From: Methylobacterium sp. AMS5
GTDB taxonomy: Bacteria > Pseudomonadota > Alphaproteobacteria > Rhizobiales > Beijerinckiaceae
Reading direction: 5' to 3'
Assembly (NCBI RefSeq): GCF_001542815.1
Contig: NZ_CP006992.1
Coordinates: 2,795,501-2,859,500, forward strand
DNA length: 64,000 bases
The notes beneath the pieces were generated by a model. That model was given only the letters and a program-made list of their open reading frames with translations, did no database searches and was not told where the DNA came from. This document shows, in pieces, positions 10,706 through 18,130 of this stretch. Within the stretch, counting starts at the first letter, position 1, and each line of letters opens with the position of its first letter. A program made the translations under genes and the position numbers.

Positions 10706-10870
10706 CCGCAAGCAGCCTATCGACTGCACCAGAAATGTTGAGCCGTGACTTAACCCCGCTGCGTGGCGAATTCAAGCGCTTCGAGGCGCGATCCCCGCCC
10801 TCCCGTGCCGCGATCCGGCCATCTCCGGCTGCAAACACCATCTCGTCCGTAGGCGAGAGGTGAGGGGAGC

Positions 10871-11524
10871 ATGCCGGCGACCATGATCGGACCGGATCCA
10901 GACGCGCTGCATCCGATGCCCGGGCACAGGCGCGTCACTTTCATCCGCAACCTCGACCTGCCGGACAATGTCGTGGTCGGCGCCTACAGCTATTACGACG
11001 ATCCGGCCGGGCCGCAGGCCTTTCTCGACGCGATTCTCTACCACTTTCCCTTCATCGGCGACCGGCTGGTGATCGGGAAGTTCTGCGCCATTGCCGCGCA
11101 GACGCGCTTCCTGATGAGTGGCGGCAATCACCGCCTCGACGGGCTTTCGACCTACCCGTTCCCGATCTTCGGCGGCGACTGGATCGGTCGCTTCGAGGGC
11201 GAGCTGAACTTCCCGAATCGCGGCGACACGCGCATCGGCAACGATGTCTGGTTCGGGTATCGGAGCACCGTGATGCCGGGCGTCACAATCGGCGACGGGG
11301 CGGTGGTCGCGGCGCATTCTGTCGTGGCGGCGGACGTCCCGCCCTACGCGATCGTAGCCGGCAACCCCGCGAAGGTTGTCCGCCGCCGCTTCTCGGAAGT
11401 GGACGCCGCGCGCCTGCAGGCAGTGGCGTGGTGGGATTGGCCGATCGAGCGGATCACGGCTCACCTGCCCCTGATCGGCGGCGGCGACATCGCCGCGCTC
11501 GAAGCGGCGGCGCCGGACGGCTGA
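10871..11524 (+). CDS. CatB-related O-acetyltransferase (xenobiotic acyltransferase type)
   Basis: Hexapeptide-repeat acetyl-CoA transferase of the CatB/Vat family (type B chloramphenicol and streptogramin acetyltransferases). It has 217 residues, the family's usual length. It shows GAYSYYDD near the N-terminus, FCAIAAQTRFLMSGGNHR with the catalytic-type His, and left-handed beta-helix hexads (IGNDVWFGYRSTVMPGVTIG). YAIVAGNPAKVVRRRF is the diagnostic C-terminal motif. It is transcribed divergently from the rimP operon with a GAGGGGAG ribosome site. Family members modify antibiotics or sugars, so resistance cannot be asserted. The 3' end overlaps a small minus-strand frame. Confidence 0.88.
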   Translation: MPATMIGPDPDALHPMPGHRRVTFIRNLDLPDNVVVGAYSYYDDPAGPQAFLDAILYHFPFIGDRLVIGKFCAIAAQTRFLMSGGNHRLDGLSTYPFPIFGGDWIGRFEGELNFPNRGDTRIGNDVWFGYRSTVMPGVTIGDGAVVAAHSVVAADVPPYAIVAGNPAKVVRRRFSEVDAARLQAVAWWDWPIERITAHLPLIGGGDIAALEAAAPDG

Positions 11525-11676
11525 TCGGTGGTGCCGTAGGGGACCAGGGGCGGCGTCAGCTTCATCGGTCCGTGCTCGGTGGCCAGAACCGCCGCGATCC
11601 AAGCGAGCAGCAGGACGAAGAGAACGACCTCCCACAATGAGAGACGCATCGGGCGCTTTGTCGGACGGTTGGCCAT
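11461..11676 (-). CDS. Possible small single-pass membrane protein
   Basis: A 71-residue frame with a basic start (MANRPTKRPMRLS), one strong membrane helix (about residues 14-34, LWEVVLFVLLLAWIAAVLA) and a Pro/Ser-rich tail. The last 64 bp overlap the 3' end of the acetyltransferase gene on the other strand, and this tail is low-complexity. The helix and the basic flank favour a real small protein, but no family is recognised. Confidence 0.4.
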   Translation of the reverse strand: MANRPTKRPMRLSLWEVVLFVLLLAWIAAVLATEHGPMKLTPPLVPYGTTDQPSGAAASSAAMSPPPIRGR

Positions 11677-11798
11677 TTGGCAGAAGTCGGAAGCGGGTAT
11701 GGGCCGCCTTTAACATCCGATTGTTTCTATCATATGTTATAAAATGACGCGCTCGACGTCGCGGATCGTGCTCCTGCTTCGGACGATCGCCCAAACGA

Positions 11799-11828
11799 CA
11801 ACGCCGCCCCGGTCAGGGACGGCGTTTC
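11799..11828 (-). terminator. Probable terminator of asd
   Basis: AACGCCGTCCC and GGGGCGGCGTT pair with one mismatch around a TGACC loop, 24 bp after the asd stop. It is followed on the minus strand by GTCGTTT. The T-run is short, so termination may be incomplete. Confidence 0.5.
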
Positions 11829-11851
11829 GAAATGGTTAGGGCCGTGAAAGG

Positions 11852-12886
11852 CTAGGTGGCCTGCTTGGCCTTGTTCAGCAGCTTGCGGTTCACCAGCACC
11901 TCGGCGATCTGCACGGCGTTGAGCGCCGCGCCCTTGCGGAGGTTGTCCGAGACGCACCAGAAGTTCAGGCCGTTCTCGATCGTGGCGTCCTCACGGATGC
12001 GGGAGATGTATGTGGCATCCTCGCCCGCCGCCTCGTGCGGGGTCATGTAGCCGCCGTTCTCGCGCTTATCGATCACGAGCACGCCCGGCGCCGCGCGCAG
12101 GATCTCGGTCGCCTTCTCCGGCGAGATCGGGCGCTCGAACTCGACGTTCACCGACTCGGCATGGCCGATGAAGACCGGCACCCGCACCGCGGTCGCCGTG
12201 AGCTTGATCTTGGGATCGAGCATCTTCTTGGTCTCGGCGACCATCTTCCACTCTTCCTTCGTGTAGCCATCCTCCATGAACACATCGATGTGGGGGATGA
12301 CGTTGAAGGCGATCCGCTTGGTGAACTTCTTCGTCACCACCTCGCCGGCGGTGAAGACGGCGCGGGTCTGGCTGAACAGTTCGTCCATGGCCTCCTTCCC
12401 CGCCCCGGAAACGGACTGATAGGTCGAGACCACGACGCGCTTGATGGTGGCCGCCTCGTGGAGCGGCTTGAGCGCGACGACGAGCTGCGCGGTCGAGCAA
12501 TTCGGGTTGGCGATGATGTTGCGCTTGGAGAAGCCCACGACCGCGTCGGCATTCACCTCCGGCACGATCAGCGGCACGTCGGCGTCGTAGCGAAAGGCCG
12601 ACGAGTTATCGATCACCACGCAGCCTTGGCTGCCGATGCGCGGGCTCCACTCCTTCGACGTCTCGCCGCCGGCCGACATCAGGCAGATGTCGGTGTCGGA
12701 GAAGTCGTAGGTGTCGAGCGTTTTGACCTTGAGAATCTTGTCGCCGAAAGAGACTTCCTGGCCCAGGCTCCGGCTGGAGGCCAGCGCCACGACCTCGTCG
12801 GCCGGGAAGGCGCGCTCGGCCAGGATGTCGAGAATCTCGCGGCCCACATTGCCCGTGGCTCCGACGACGGCGACCTTGTAACCCAT
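11852..12886 (-). CDS. asd: Aspartate-semialdehyde dehydrogenase
   Basis: NADPH-dependent reduction of L-aspartyl-4-phosphate to aspartate semialdehyde. This is the branch point to lysine/diaminopimelate, threonine and methionine. It has 344 residues. The Rossmann motif VAVVGATGNVGRE is at the N-terminus, the nucleophilic Cys near residue 130 lies in NPNCSTAQL, and the substrate-binding region SVSGAGKEAMDEL follows. A catalytic His lies further on, within the VFIGHAESV region. Its length and motifs match the bacterial family. It is a single gene with its own downstream hairpin. dapF, a later step of the same pathway, lies about 25 kb away. Confidence 0.96.
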   Translation of the reverse strand: MGYKVAVVGATGNVGREILDILAERAFPADEVVALASSRSLGQEVSFGDKILKVKTLDTYDFSDTDICLMSAGGETSKEWSPRIGSQGCVVIDNSSAFRYDADVPLIVPEVNADAVVGFSKRNIIANPNCSTAQLVVALKPLHEAATIKRVVVSTYQSVSGAGKEAMDELFSQTRAVFTAGEVVTKKFTKRIAFNVIPHIDVFMEDGYTKEEWKMVAETKKMLDPKIKLTATAVRVPVFIGHAESVNVEFERPISPEKATEILRAAPGVLVIDKRENGGYMTPHEAAGEDATYISRIREDATIENGLNFWCVSDNLRKGAALNAVQIAEVLVNRKLLNKAKQAT

Positions 12887-13252
12887 CTCACCAAACTCCG
12901 CTGCGCGGGCCGGATGTCACCGGACCGCCTCTTCCCGTAGCCGGCGGACGCACCGCTCGGGCCTAGGTTCGGGAAGATTCCATAGGCTGAAGAACCCGCC
13001 CCGGTTCGTCGAGGTGGGCTCTCAAAGCACCCGGAGCAAGATGCCCGGCGTGCTCCCCTGTCAAGTGGTGCGTTCCGGCCGCGCCGGGACAGACGTGACA
13101 GGATGATGCGAGCGGCAACCCTGCATTCACCATCGGACGAGGAATCCGAGGACAGGCCGTGTTTCCTCAACCCGCTGGTGGCGTGCGTCGGGGCAGAGAT
13201 CGGGCAACGGCGAGGGCCTTTGCGGCCCCGCGGACCCGATCGAGGCCTGCGC

Positions 13253-14089
13253 ATGCTCCCCCATCCGGACGACGCCTTCGAGAGATCCGACGACTTCCAG
13301 GACCTGTCCCGTCCCCGTCCCCTCGGCCGCCTGCGGCTGGCGGCCAAGCTCGCAGCCAGCGCGGCCCTGATCGCCGGGCTCTCCCTGGTCGCCCGCGATC
13401 GGGCCGTGGCACCCGAGCCGCCACAGTCCTGGAGCGAGCCTCCGCGGGCCGCCGAGGGCGCACGCCGGGCGATCGCTGCGACGGAACCGCTGCTGACGTT
13501 GCGGGACGACGCGGCCGAGCTGCCGCCCCAACCCGGACCGACGCGGTGGAACTCCGGCAACGGACAGCGTGAGGACAGCGTGAGCCAGGGCGCGTTCGAC
13601 ATGATCGAGGCGCCCTACCTCCTCTTCACGGCCACCGATGCGGGCGGGCGAGCCGAGCCCGGCGCCAGTCTGTTCGTGACGCTGGTACGCCGGGCGGCGG
13701 ACGGGCGCGGCCTCTCCGTCATCCGCACCGGAGAGCGCGGCATCGTCGCGACCACTCTCGGCAGCTTCGAGACCGTCGAGGCCACGCTGTCGGCGGCAGG
13801 CAAACGCAGTTGTACGGGCTTTCGCAGCCTCGACCTGAAGGCGGTGGCGATCGACGGCTGGCTGTGCGGCATCCTCGGCCAGGCGCCGGACCCCCGCTCC
13901 GTCGCCTGCGCCATCGACCGGATCACGCTGGCCGGCCGTGTGACGGCGGCGCTCGGCGCCGATTCAATCACCGGTGCGAGCGCCTGCCGGATCGAAGAGG
14001 CCGCCGCGGTGCCGGGCGACAGCACCGGCTCGATCGCCGTCGCCGAGGCCCCGACGAGAAACAATACGGCAAAAACGCGGCGAAAATGA
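13253..14089 (+). CDS. Hypothetical membrane-anchored protein
   Basis: Not recognised. From the ATG at 13253 (preceded by CGAGG) the product is 278 residues. It has a short cytoplasmic N-terminus, one membrane helix at about residues 26-46 (LRLAAKLAASAALIAGLSLV), a Pro/Glu-rich linker, and a compact globular region with four Cys from about residue 110. The Cys pairs (CTGFRS..WLCG and SVACAIDR..ASACRIEE) could form disulfides in the periplasm. The C-terminal tail is Thr/Arg/Lys-rich. The open frame extends upstream to 13103 but that part is low-complexity. Confidence 0.6.
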   Translation: MLPHPDDAFERSDDFQDLSRPRPLGRLRLAAKLAASAALIAGLSLVARDRAVAPEPPQSWSEPPRAAEGARRAIAATEPLLTLRDDAAELPPQPGPTRWNSGNGQREDSVSQGAFDMIEAPYLLFTATDAGGRAEPGASLFVTLVRRAADGRGLSVIRTGERGIVATTLGSFETVEATLSAAGKRSCTGFRSLDLKAVAIDGWLCGILGQAPDPRSVACAIDRITLAGRVTAALGADSITGASACRIEEAAAVPGDSTGSIAVAEAPTRNNTAKTRRK

Positions 14090-14109
14090 TGAAGCGCGGC
14101 CATATTCGC

Positions 14110-14134
14110 GGAACAACGGCCACGCCAGAACGTC
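14110..14134 (+). promoter_or_regulatory. Possible EcfG (general stress) promoter
   Basis: GGAAC followed by 16 nt and CGTC. The alphaproteobacterial EcfG consensus is GGAAC-N16/17-CGTT, so the -35 box is perfect and the -10 box has one mismatch. It lies 69 nt before the start of the small exported protein at 14203. Confidence 0.35.
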
Positions 14135-14202
14135 TACTCCTCAACAAGCGGGATTCTTAACGAACGGCCCGTACCGTAGGCTCTCACACGACAAGGTACG
14201 CC

Positions 14203-14616
14203 ATGCGCTTTTCCAAGCTCGCCCTGTTGGGCGCCATGACCCTCACCGCGATCGGCTTCGGAACCAGTGCTGAGGCCCAGGGGCCCTACGGTAACCCCGG
14301 CTACGTTCGTGTGAGCCAGCCGCTGCCGATCCGTATCCGCCCGCGCTCCTGGCTCGATGCCGGCAACGTGGTCGAGCCCGGAAGCGGCTCGGTGTCGAAC
14401 CCGGCGACCAACCCGGCCTTCATCGCTGCCTCGAACGCACTTCTGCCGCCCTACGGCCCGACGGACCGTTACGGTCGTGGCGTGCTGCCCGATCCGATCA
14501 CCAACGGACCTTTCATCGGCGCCCGTTCCACGGCGATCCGCAACGTCGACCTCTCGGCCATCGACGCGATCGACCCGACCTCCTACGTGGCGCGCTACGG
14601 CAACCCGTACCGGTAA
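14203..14616 (+). CDS. Small exported protein of unknown function
   Basis: Not recognised. The product has 137 residues with a clear signal peptide (MRFSKLALLGAMTLTAIGFG, cleavage likely after SAEA near residue 25). The mature part is rich in Pro, Gly, Asn and Tyr, with recurring NPA/NGP-type turns and a YGNPYR end. This suggests an extended secreted or periplasmic protein. It has its own upstream GGAAC-type promoter candidate and a strong downstream terminator, so it is probably transcribed alone. Confidence 0.65.
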   Translation: MRFSKLALLGAMTLTAIGFGTSAEAQGPYGNPGYVRVSQPLPIRIRPRSWLDAGNVVEPGSGSVSNPATNPAFIAASNALLPPYGPTDRYGRGVLPDPITNGPFIGARSTAIRNVDLSAIDAIDPTSYVARYGNPYR

Positions 14617-14643
14617 GCATCACGCATCTTCGCGACGGATGGA

Positions 14644-14672
14644 GCGGGCCTTTCGGGGCCCGTTTTCATTTT
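14644..14672 (+). terminator. Rho-independent terminator of the small exported protein gene
   Basis: CGGGCC-TTTCGG-GGCCCG stem-loop followed by TTTTCATTTT, 28 bp after the stop at 14616. Confidence 0.75.
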
Positions 14673-14679
14673 GGGGCCA

Positions 14680-15228
14680 TCAGGTCTTGAGCACCGGCTC
14701 GGCGACGTCGCCAGCGCCACGCTCGGCCAGATAGTGGGGCTGGAACAGGCACATGCGCACCGCGTCGCGGTAGCGGCCGTTGACGAAGAACTCGTCCCTG
14801 AGAATGCCCTCGGGGCGGAAGCCGCAGCTCTCATAGATGCCGGCCGCGCGTTTGTTGTCCTTGTCCACGTGCAGATAGAGCTTGTGGATGTTGAGCACCT
14901 TGAACGCGTAGTCGATGGCGATGCGGGTCGCGCGCTTGGCGTAGCCCTTTCCCTGGTGGTCGGGGTGGATCGCGATCTGGAACTCGCAGCGGCGGTGCAG
15001 GTGGTTGATCTCCACCAGCTCGACCATTCCCGCTGGCTCGCTACGCTCCGTCGCGATGATGAAGCGTCGCTCGGTCTGATTGTGGATGTTGCGCTCGTAG
15101 AGCTGCGCCAGCTCGGCGAAGGACTCGTAAGCCTCCTCGAACCAGTAGCGCATGATGCTGTCATTGTTGTTGAGCTGATGCACGAAGAGCAGGTCTTCGC
15201 GCTCCAGCGGTCGTAGCTTGATACTCAT
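14680..15228 (-). CDS. speG: SpeG-like spermidine N-acetyltransferase
   Basis: GNAT-fold acetyltransferase predicted to acetylate spermidine or related polyamines with acetyl-CoA. It has 182 residues, close to E. coli SpeG (186). SpeG-like features are the start [11 protein letters not shown], the [11 protein letters not shown] region and the acetyl-CoA loop [32 protein letters not shown] and a [13 protein letters not shown]-terminus follow. The alignment to SpeG is by recalled pattern. The substrate is inferred from family. Confidence 0.85.
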   Translation of the reverse strand: MSIKLRPLEREDLLFVHQLNNNDSIMRYWFEEAYESFAELAQLYERNIHNQTERRFIIATERSEPAGMVELVEINHLHRRCEFQIAIHPDHQGKGYAKRATRIAIDYAFKVLNIHKLYLHVDKDNKRAAGIYESCGFRPEGILRDEFFVNGRYRDAVRMCLFQPHYLAERGAGDVAEPVLKT

Positions 15229-15311
15229 GTCCGCACTCGGGCCAGGGTGGAATCGGTTTTGGCCCCTGGCCTACTCCCACGCCGACCAAGACGGAATGAT
15301 GAAAGCCGGCT

Positions 15312-15605
15312 TCACAACGCGCGAAGCCCGCCTTCCTCGAAGGCCAGGGCGCGGGCGGCGGCCTCGTCCAGGTCCTCGAGCCGGCCACGATAGCGCAAGG
15401 CCCGCGTCGGCTCGCCGGCCCGCATCACCAGAACCACCGTCTCGACGTCCGGGCAGCCGGGATCGGGGCAGGCGATCTCGTTGACCGACAGGGCGTCCGC
15501 CTCGCTCAAGCCGAATGCCGGGTGAAGCAGAGCCTTCGCGCGCGAGGCCGCCAGCACCAGCCCGGCCGAGCGGGCACGCCAATCCGTCAGGCTGATGAAG
15601 CCCAT
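15312..15605 (-). CDS. Small conserved-looking protein with a CPDPGCPD motif
   Basis: A 97-residue frame starting at an ATG with GGAGAAG about 9 nt upstream. It has a helical Ala/Arg-rich N-terminal half, then NEIACPDPGCPDVETVVLVM with two Cys spaced C-x4-C, and an acidic C-terminal helix. The Cys motif next to a G3E GTPase remnant suggests a metal- or redox-linked role, but this is only context. It was probably translationally coupled to the broken cobW-like gene before the repeat came between them. Function not recognised. Confidence 0.6.
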   Translation of the reverse strand: MGFISLTDWRARSAGLVLAASRAKALLHPAFGLSEADALSVNEIACPDPGCPDVETVVLVMRAGEPTRALRYRGRLEDLDEAAARALAFEEGGLRAL

Positions 15606-15647
15606 CCCGTGCGCTTCTCCGCTTTGAGCGTTTTCCGACGAAGTGGA

Positions 15648-16341
15648 CGCCGGTATCGAGTATGGCGTCCGGTGGCACTTGGCCGCGCGAAGCCTCGACG
15701 ATGCGCGCATCCGCGTTGAGCCTCCGCACTACCGAGCGCACGAGGTCGAGGTGATCCGGCGAGACGTTGCGCGCCTTGTTGATCACGACGATGTCGGCAA
15801 ACTCGATCTGCTCCACCAGCAGATCGACCAGGGTGCGAGTGTCGTCGGCGCCCGCGGTCTCGCCGCGCTGGCGCAGAGAAGTCGTTCGAGCCGTAATCCT
15901 TCAGGAGGTTCGCCGCATCGACCACGGTCACCATCGTGTCGAGCCGCGCCACGTCGCTGAGCGCTCCGCCGGCCTCGTCGCGGACGGAGAAAAGGTGCTC
16001 GCTACCGGTAAGGGCTCGGCGATGCCCGTGCCCTCGAGCAGCAGGTGGTCGAGGCGGCCCTCGGCGGCGAGACGGCGAACCTCGGCCGGCAGGTCGTCGC
16101 GCAAGGTGCAGCAGACGCAGCCGTTGGTCATCTCCACGAGCTGCTCGTCCGTGCGCGATAGATCCGCCCCACCGTCGCGGACGAGGTCGGCATCGATGTT
16201 CACCTCGCTCATGTCGTTGACGATCACCGCGACGCGCCGACCCTCGCGATTGTTGAGCAGGTGATTGAGCAAAGTCGTCTTGCCGGCACCGAGGAAACCC
16301 GACAGCACGATGACGGGGAGGCGAGGGGTGGTCGCCGACAT
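15648..16341 (-). pseudogene. Broken CobW/G3E-family GTPase (metallochaperone type)
   Basis: The N-terminal part (16341 down to about 15990) encodes a G3E GTPase of the CobW/YjiA/ZigA type. It has the Walker A motif [16 protein letters not shown], the metal-binding [11 protein letters not shown] and [12 protein letters not shown]. Near 15988 the frame shifts (TTTTCTCC, two extra bases or one missing), so [20 protein letters not shown] is out of frame and the original frame stops at 15928. Near 15880 an extra T restores the first frame (QIEFADIVVINKARN, the NKxD-like motif region). Similarity ends at about DAILDTG near 15650, where repeat-like DNA begins, so the C-terminal CobW_C domain is missing. 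Two compensating indels in TTC runs could also be sequencing errors. Confidence 0.75.
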
Positions 16342-16566
16342 GGTTCAAACGCCAGGGCAGGGTCAAATACGTTACTTTATAACATTGCAATACCGCGTTG
16401 CCGTCAAGTCGGATCGGCGGAAAAGATGATCGACTCATGGACCGTCTCGGGAGAAAAGGCCGGGGCGGCACCGACGCCGACGCAGGGCGGTCGCGCTGCG
16501 GGACCGATGAGGTGTTTCATCGGTTGCCACCGCACGCATTCGGTTTGCACGAAGGAGGGTGAACGG

Positions 16567-17193
16567 GTGCGACCCTGGCGCGAGGGACCGGGCGACCGGC
16601 GCAGCTACCATCACGGCAACCTCAAAGAGGCGTTGATCGAGGCCGCGCGCCGCTTCATCGCCGAGCGGGGCATCGGTGGCTTCACGCTGGTCGATGCCGC
16701 CCGCTTGGTCGGGGTGACGCCCGCGGCGCTCTACCGCCATTTCCGCGGGCGCGAAGCCCTGTTGGAGGAGGTGGCGGGCCGCGGCTTTGCCGACCTCGCC
16801 GACCGGCTGGCGCGGGCGCTGGCAGGCCGGGGCACGCCGCTGGAGCGTTTCACCCGCATGGGCGAAGCCTATCTCGCCTTCGCCGAGGAGGAGCCGGGCT
16901 ACTACGCGGCGATCTTCGAAGTGCGCGGTCAGGCAGCCCCGGCGCCCGCCCCTGAGCGGCCGAATCCGTTCGACCTTCTGGTCGAAGCCCTACGCACGAC
17001 CTTCCCCGACGGTTTCGACGGCGTCGACCCGCGCTTCCTCGCACTTGAGGTCTGGGCGCTTTCGCACGGAATCGCCACGCTGTCGGCTGCGGGCCAATTG
17101 CCGAAGCCCGGGCCGGACAAGTACGAATTGCTGCGCGCGGGCGTTCTCGCGCTGGTCCATGGGGCCGGTGGGCGGGCGAAGGACAAAGCTTAG
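16567..17193 (+). CDS. TetR/AcrR-family transcriptional regulator
   Basis: DNA-binding regulator of 208 residues. The N-terminal helix-turn-helix is clear (ALIEAARRFIAERG, then DAARLVGVTPAALYRHFRGR). The C-terminal ligand and dimer domain carries a GYYAAIFEVRG motif, of the WHG-type TetR subgroup. The GTG at 16567 is chosen because AAGGAGG lies 8 nt upstream. The open frame extends to 16261 but without conserved sequence. It is divergent from the broken cobW gene, so a shared regulatory region (16342-16566) may exist. The target genes are unknown. Confidence 0.85.
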   Translation: MRPWREGPGDRRSYHHGNLKEALIEAARRFIAERGIGGFTLVDAARLVGVTPAALYRHFRGREALLEEVAGRGFADLADRLARALAGRGTPLERFTRMGEAYLAFAEEEPGYYAAIFEVRGQAAPAPAPERPNPFDLLVEALRTTFPDGFDGVDPRFLALEVWALSHGIATLSAAGQLPKPGPDKYELLRAGVLALVHGAGGRAKDKA

Positions 17194-17359
17194 GGCGGAC
17201 GATTGCTCGAAGCCGCTTGAGCGGCTTCGCGGCGCGAAAGCCTGAAGCCGCGGAGACCGGCCGACGACCGAGGCCGGCAAGACCTGGTTGGGTCGCCCTC
17301 GATCGATGGCCGTGCTGTTTGGAGGCGGCACCCTTGAAACGGTCGAGGCGGGTCCGCAT

Positions 17360-17380
17360 GTGAATGTTGTTCACATTCAC
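17360..17380. promoter_or_regulatory. Perfect 8-bp inverted repeat before the DUF2852 gene
   Basis: GTGAATGT-TGTTC-ACATTCAC, ending 18 nt before the GTG start at 17399. It could be a repressor operator or a 5'-UTR hairpin close to the ribosome site. The TetR gene immediately upstream is a possible source of a binding protein, but there is no direct evidence. Confidence 0.45.
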
Positions 17381-17398
17381 ACCCCGGAGTCCTCAGCC

Positions 17399-17878
17399 GT
17401 GAACACGTCCTCCACCTCTCCCTGGTCCTGCGGCGCGTCTCACCGTAGCGGCCCATTTCCCAAGCGTTCCCTCGAAATCGGCGCGATCGTCGTCGCGTTC
17501 ATCTATTGGTGGCCCGTCGCCGTCGCCTACGTCGCCTGGAAGATCGCGGGCTATCCCGCCTTCAGCCAGATGAAGGAGTTCGCCAACAGCGGCAGCTTCA
17601 GCTTTGCGGGTGGCGATGGCCGGTCGCGCTTCGCCCGCGCCTTCGAGGCGGCCAAGGGGTATTCCGGCACCAGCGCCACATCCGGCAACTGGGCGTTCGA
17701 GGAGTATCGTCGGGCCGAGCTGGAGCGCCTGGAAGCCCGTCGCCGTGCGCTTCAGGAAGAAAGCCGCGCCTTCGCCGAATTCGTCGAGGAGCTGAAGCGG
17801 GCCAAGGACCGCGAGCAGTTCGACGCCTTCATGGCCAAGCGCCGCTCCGAGGGCGGTGGCCCGACCATCGAAGCCTGA
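17399..17878 (+). CDS. DUF2852-type membrane-associated protein
   Basis: The protein has 159 residues from the GTG at 17399 (GGAG about 9 nt upstream). After a short Ser/Thr-rich start it has the core LEIGAIVVAFIYWWPVAVAY, a membrane helix at about residues 25-47. A Gly/Ser linker and a long charged helix follow (LERLEARRRALQEE, then FVEELKRAKDREQFDAFM). This layout is that of the alphaproteobacterial DUF2852 family, whose function is unknown. The family assignment is from the recalled pattern of a helix followed by the FDAFM end. Confidence 0.7.
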   Translation: MNTSSTSPWSCGASHRSGPFPKRSLEIGAIVVAFIYWWPVAVAYVAWKIAGYPAFSQMKEFANSGSFSFAGGDGRSRFARAFEAAKGYSGTSATSGNWAFEEYRRAELERLEARRRALQEESRAFAEFVEELKRAKDREQFDAFMAKRRSEGGGPTIEA

Positions 17879-17912
17879 TCTCTTCGCTTCTCAATCGATC
17901 GCTGCTTCAGTG

Positions 17913-17945
17913 AAGGGCTCCCCGCCTACCGGCGGGGAGCCCTTT
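17913..17945 (+). terminator. Strong intrinsic terminator after the DUF2852 gene
   Basis: AAGGGCTCCCCGCC-TACC-GGCGGGGAGCCCTT, a perfect 14-bp stem ending in TTT, 34 bp after the stop. The A/T ends make it work-like in both directions. It separates this gene from the glucan cluster. Confidence 0.75.
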
Positions 17946-18130
17946 GCGCGTTGGAATACAAAGAGCGTGCGGTGCAGCAAATCTGTCACGCCTGACGGTT
18001 GTCGCAGCTCGAACCCGCCATAACTGCGACGAGGGGGAACAAGCACTGGCCGGGCGCCTTGTGAGACACAGGAAACGCCCGCCAGCCAGAACGACGATCG
18101 ATTCCTTTCTCAGTGGAGACCGGTGGCCTG

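Noticed and set aside
10706..10870. A tRNA (metY-like) ahead of rimP, as in E. coli
   Set aside because: No cloverleaf, GTTCGA T-loop or CCA end could be found in this gap.
18000..18130. GGGGGAAC sequence before treZ as an EcfG promoter
   Set aside because: There is no CGTT-like -10 box at 16-17 nt; the following sequence is GCGCCTTG.
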